Of a stretch of DNA of 62,711 nucleotides, positions 60,128 through 62,711 are shown piece after piece; position 1 is the stretch's first letter; every line of letters starts with the position of its first letter. A program made the translations under genes and the position numbers. Source of the stretch: Bifidobacterium breve (GTDB taxonomy: Bacteria; Actinomycetota; Acidimicrobiia; Acidimicrobiales; Ilumatobacteraceae); NCBI GenBank assembly GCA_945901725.1, contig CAMDLK010000004.1, positions 1 to 62,711 of the forward strand, given 5' to 3'. Under the pieces are notes generated by a model. It was not told the DNA's origin and did no database searches. It saw only the letters and a program-made list of their open reading frames with translations.

Positions 60128-60753
60128 GGAGTTATCCAGCCTTCAACGAAGTCGTCACGACGTTCGTTCCACTCTTCAATGGTGATGCCGTAACGCACGT
60201 GGTCTTCCCATGTGCCGTTGATTTCAAGGAACCGTTCAGCCACACCTTCAGTGCGGATGTCTAGTTTTTCCATGACACGACGCGAATTGCTGTTGCGTGG
60301 AATGATGCAGATTTCAAGACGATGTAAGTGAAGATTCTCAAATGCATATTGTGCAAGCACGACTAACGCTTCACCCATGAGTGAACGTCCTGCGCGCGAT
60401 TTATCAATCCAGTAGCCGATGGTGGCAGATTGAAATGCACCACGAACAACGTTGTTCAAATTGATTTCCCCAGCGAAAGCGCCGTCGACAAATATTCCGA
60501 AGGCATATTGTGAACCGGCAAGTCGTTCGCGGTCACGTGCACCACACCGAGCTGCAAACACATCGCGGTTTTGTTCAGGGTCTGGGTGATGCACCATTCG
60601 CATTGGTTCCCACACCGTTAACCATTCGCCGTTACGACGACGCACTTCGCTCCACCCTGTGAAATCTTGGGGAACCAACGGACGCAGCACAACGCGACGG
60701 CCATACAAACGAAGCCCAACATTGGAAGGTCGAGATGGATGGACCGCGGTCAT
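60124..60753 (-). CDS. RimJ/RimL-type GNAT acetyltransferase
   Basis: 209 residues. GNAT features are ATIGYWIDKSRAGRSLMGEA (acetyl-CoA site), HRLEICIIPRNSNSRRVMEK and the C-terminal LEINGTWEDHVRYG, typical of RimJ-like N-terminal acetylases. In mycobacteria a rimJ gene stands between moeA1 and the GlpR-like gene; here it is displaced by about 13 kb. The start overlaps the ppx stop by ATGA, so it is coupled to ppx. Confidence 0.88.
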   Translation of the reverse strand: MTAVHPSRPSNVGLRLYGRRVVLRPLVPQDFTGWSEVRRRNGEWLTVWEPMRMVHHPDPEQNRDVFAARCGARDRERLAGSQYAFGIFVDGAFAGEINLNNVVRGAFQSATIGYWIDKSRAGRSLMGEALVVLAQYAFENLHLHRLEICIIPRNSNSRRVMEKLDIRTEGVAERFLEINGTWEDHVRYGITIEEWNERRDDFVEGWITP

Positions 60754-61664
60754 GAATTCAGTCTGACACGAGAAGCGACCCCATCGAGAAGTCCGCGGGT
60801 TGACACAGTGATCTCTGAGAGGTGAAGACGGCGCATGGTGGCAACCAAAATGCAGCAGCCGGCCACAATGATGTCTGCTCGGTCTGAGCCAAGACCGGGG
60901 TTCTGCACACGTAGCGCAAGCGGCTCGGTTGCGACCGTGCGAAATACGTCTTCTGCGGCGTCACGTGACAACGACATGCCATGCAGTGCAGAGTCGTCAA
61001 ATTCGTGCAGTCCTAGTTCAACAGCAGCAATGGTGACGATGGTGCCTGCAACACCCACGGTGCGCATTGGAGAACCAACGACGGGGTGGTCACGTGTGAT
61101 GTCTTCAAGTTCATCTGACACTGCACCAATGAGGTTGGTGAGGTCTTCGGGGCGCGGCAAGTCTGACGAAATATGGGAGTCGGTTGATGTGACGGCACCG
61201 AATGGGATGCTGGCAAAGATTTCGATTGATTCTGTTCCGACTGTGTATTCGGTGCTGCCTCCGCCGATATCAATTACCAAGGTGGGTGTATCGATAATGG
61301 GTAGCCCGATGAGTGCCCCAGAGAATGTCACGGCTGCCTCATCTGATTCAGAGAGCACTTCAAGAGTTAACTGAGTTTTTTCTTTTAGCAAGTCGCTGAA
61401 GGTGGCAGTGTTGCGTGCGCGACGGCATGCAGCAGTTCCCACTATCTGAATCATGGTTGCGCCAAGTGATTGTGCGGTTGCTACGTACGAGGCAATTACT
61501 TCAACCGTTCGAGTCATTGCTTCAACTGAGAGTTCTCCGGTTGAGTAAAGCCCTTCACCAAGACGTGTTGATGTAATAACGCGAGTGACTTCCGTGCCGT
61601 GCTCATCAATGACGAGAAGGTTCGTAGAATTTGTACCTACGTCGATAGCTGCAACAGTCTTCAT
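60750..61664 (-). CDS. ppx: Exopolyphosphatase / guanosine pentaphosphatase (Ppx/GppA)
   Basis: 304 residues, ASKHA fold. The first phosphate loop is AAIDVGTNSTNLLV, the second LVIDIGGGSTEY. A conserved GVAGTIVTIAAVELGL segment also fits. It hydrolyses polyphosphate and/or pppGpp. It lacks the extra C-terminal HD domain of long Ppx. It is in an ATGA-coupled row DUF501-ppx-rimJ. Confidence 0.9.
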   Translation of the reverse strand: MKTVAAIDVGTNSTNLLVIDEHGTEVTRVITSTRLGEGLYSTGELSVEAMTRTVEVIASYVATAQSLGATMIQIVGTAACRRARNTATFSDLLKEKTQLTLEVLSESDEAAVTFSGALIGLPIIDTPTLVIDIGGGSTEYTVGTESIEIFASIPFGAVTSTDSHISSDLPRPEDLTNLIGAVSDELEDITRDHPVVGSPMRTVGVAGTIVTIAAVELGLHEFDDSALHGMSLSRDAAEDVFRTVATEPLALRVQNPGLGSDRADIIVAGCCILVATMRRLHLSEITVSTRGLLDGVASRVRLNS

Positions 61665-62149
61665 AATGGTTGTGCGTAAGTGACGCCACGTTCGTCAAGT
61701 TGTACGGCCACCCATTTGCCTACGGAGTCATCGCCTCCCGCAAGCCAATGCGCAAAATGAGCATGTAAGCATTTGACGCCACGTCGTGTGCCACCGACTC
61801 CGGCAGAAGGGCGTGGCCCTTCATGTGTCGCGGGGATCATTGCATCACGTCGTTCTTGATATCGAATATGAATGGCGTCAATTGCTTCAAGACCAATGAT
61901 GGCTTCAACGGTGTTGACGCCTCCGTCAGCTTCTAACGTGCTGACAGCATGAACCTCTGTGTCGCCGACGAGCCAGTACAAGGTTGGCATCGGTGTGCCG
62001 TCTTCTAAGAGAGGGGCATTCATCAGAACAACGGGAGCACCATCAGCAGCGCGAACTACAACGCGAAAATCGCCTTGCGGAATGCGCCCAATCAGGGCAG
62101 TAACGGCGGCGAGATCTTCAGCTGAAGGGGAAGCGCCCGGTAGTTGCAT
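61661..62149 (-). CDS. DUF501 family protein
   Basis: 162 residues. The pattern IGRIPQGDFRVVVRA, then PMPTLYWLVGD, the Gly-rich SAGVGGTRRGVKCLHAHFAH and LAGGDDSVGKWVA is that of DUF501, a conserved actinobacterial protein. In mycobacteria it stands between ftsB and ppx2. Here ppx follows, but the upstream gene is coxG. Cys and His residues (CLHAHFAH) hint at metal binding. The stop overlaps the ppx start by ATGA. Confidence 0.85.
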   Translation of the reverse strand: MQLPGASPSAEDLAAVTALIGRIPQGDFRVVVRAADGAPVVLMNAPLLEDGTPMPTLYWLVGDTEVHAVSTLEADGGVNTVEAIIGLEAIDAIHIRYQERRDAMIPATHEGPRPSAGVGGTRRGVKCLHAHFAHWLAGGDDSVGKWVAVQLDERGVTYAQPL

Positions 62150-62152
62150 GAA

Positions 62153-62711
62153 TTAGCGAACGACAAGCCACACAAGAACAGCAACTACAACGACGACAAC
62201 AGGAATAGCACGCTTGAGAATTGGGCTACCAGCTGCGCTGAGGAGATCAAGAGGTGCGACTTCTGCGCTTTCGATGGTGCGAACGCCTTCAGTTGGTTCT
62301 GGTGCTGCTGCTGTGGCTGGTTGTTCTGCAATCAGTGCATTCAGGTTGACAACAAACTGGGCAAGCAACTTGTCGCTGATGTCTGCCATTGCACCGCGAC
62401 CAAACTGGGCAACTTTTCCTGTGACGGATAGATCTGTGTTGACAGTGACAGAAGTATTGGATGCATCGACTGCAGTCATCTCAGCCGTGATAATTGCTGA
62501 TGCATTGCCTTTGCCGGTGGTGTCGCGTCCTTCGCCTTTGAGTACTACTTTGTGAGCGACGTCATCGCGCTCAATAAAATTTGCTTGGCCTTTGAACTGT
62601 GCCTGAATCGGACCGACTTTGACTTTGACGACTCCGCGGTATGTTTCGCCTTCGATTTCTTGCAGCTGAGCGCCAGGGAGGCAGGGTGCAATGCGCTCGA
62701 CGTCAGTCAGG
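62153..62711 (-). CDS. coxG: CoxG-like SRPBCC protein with C-terminal membrane anchor (5' end outside window)
   Basis: The frame runs to the right edge, so the start is missing. The visible part has LTDVERIAPCLPGAQLQEIE, then GVVKVKVGPIQAQFKG and FGRGAMADISDKLLAQFV, the START-like domain of the CoxG family, then an Ala/Pro linker and a membrane helix (AIPVVVVVVAVLVWLVVR). CoxG anchors carbon monoxide dehydrogenase and related molybdenum hydroxylases to the membrane. Mo-cofactor genes in this window fit. Its hydroxylase partner is probably just beyond the edge. Confidence 0.88.
   Translation of the reverse strand, partial: LTDVERIAPCLPGAQLQEIEGETYRGVVKVKVGPIQAQFKGQANFIERDDVAHKVVLKGEGRDTTGKGNASAIITAEMTAVDASNTSVTVNTDLSVTGKVAQFGRGAMADISDKLLAQFVVNLNALIAEQPATAAAPEPTEGVRTIESAEVAPLDLLSAAGSPILKRAIPVVVVVVAVLVWLVVR

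Overview
The window looks like chromosomal DNA of a free-living actinobacterium with intermediate base composition, most likely of the class Acidimicrobiia (inferred; no rRNA is present to prove it). Evidence is actinobacterial gene pairing: folP beside a GpgS-type glucosyl-3-phosphoglycerate synthase, a DUF501 gene overlapping a Ppx/GppA gene, an FmdB/Ruc-like gene divergent from galU and followed by moeA, a GlpR-like membrane protein, TldD/TldE, and several enoyl-CoA hydratases, a P450 and an acyl-CoA ligase. Genes are tightly packed: many same-strand neighbours overlap by ATGA, and six convergent pairs overlap by exactly 4 bp at their stop codons.

Layout. 1-4947: the end of a large secreted double subtilase with six fibronectin III domains, followed by a secreted hydrolase-like protein whose nucleophile appears displaced. 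4967-12478: an alpha/beta hydrolase, a FolB-FolK fusion, gpgS, a complete ABC importer (lipoprotein, two permeases, ATPase) on the minus strand, and a divergent dihydropteroate synthase. 12493-17158: small and unusual genes, including an anchored protein, a 57-residue membrane protein, an acidic CxxCxGxG protein, and a locus of TPR protein, small hypothetical, histone-deacetylase-like enzyme, divergent dual-specificity phosphatase and Cys-rich peptide. A 26-bp motif is shared by the TPR and phosphatase promoters. 17336-21092: topoisomerase I, a YbjN-like protein and an EEP-family hydrolase.

21315-25502 is an AT-richer, probably acquired defence module. A decayed folP fragment is followed by an McrB-like protein that appears to join a ScoMcrA-type head, a phosphorothioate (sulfur-binding) domain, an EVE-like domain and the McrB AAA+ motor, with its McrC nuclease overlapping downstream. 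25508-28737 carries an amidohydrolase and an ADP-ribosylglycohydrolase fused to a dual-specificity phosphatase. 28738-29260 has no protein gene. It holds hairpins and terminators, a tRNA-like gene with a non-canonical anticodon arm, and a 21-bp inverted copy of part of that arm.

29261-49458 is core metabolism: hisN, dxs, an SDR enzyme, a PAP2-type membrane protein, tldD/tldE, a PHP protein, a P450, galU, molybdenum cofactor genes (moeA, moaA, moaC), a persulfide dioxygenase-rhodanese with a divergent CsoR/CstR-type regulator and a palindromic operator, a GlpR-like protein and an acyl-CoA ligase. 49455-62711 holds an MFS transporter without an ordinary start codon, aminopeptidase N, a PfkB kinase, queF, two enoyl-CoA hydratases, a secreted calcium-repeat protein beside a second subtilase, a RimJ-like acetyltransferase, ppx, DUF501 and a truncated coxG. 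Mo-cofactor genes plus coxG suggest that the organism uses molybdenum hydroxylases.

The strongest candidates for something new are the sulfur-reader/EVE McrBC system, the deacetylase-phosphatase-TPR locus with its shared promoter motif, and the odd tRNA with its inverted copy. All assignments come from reading motifs by eye; no database search was run.
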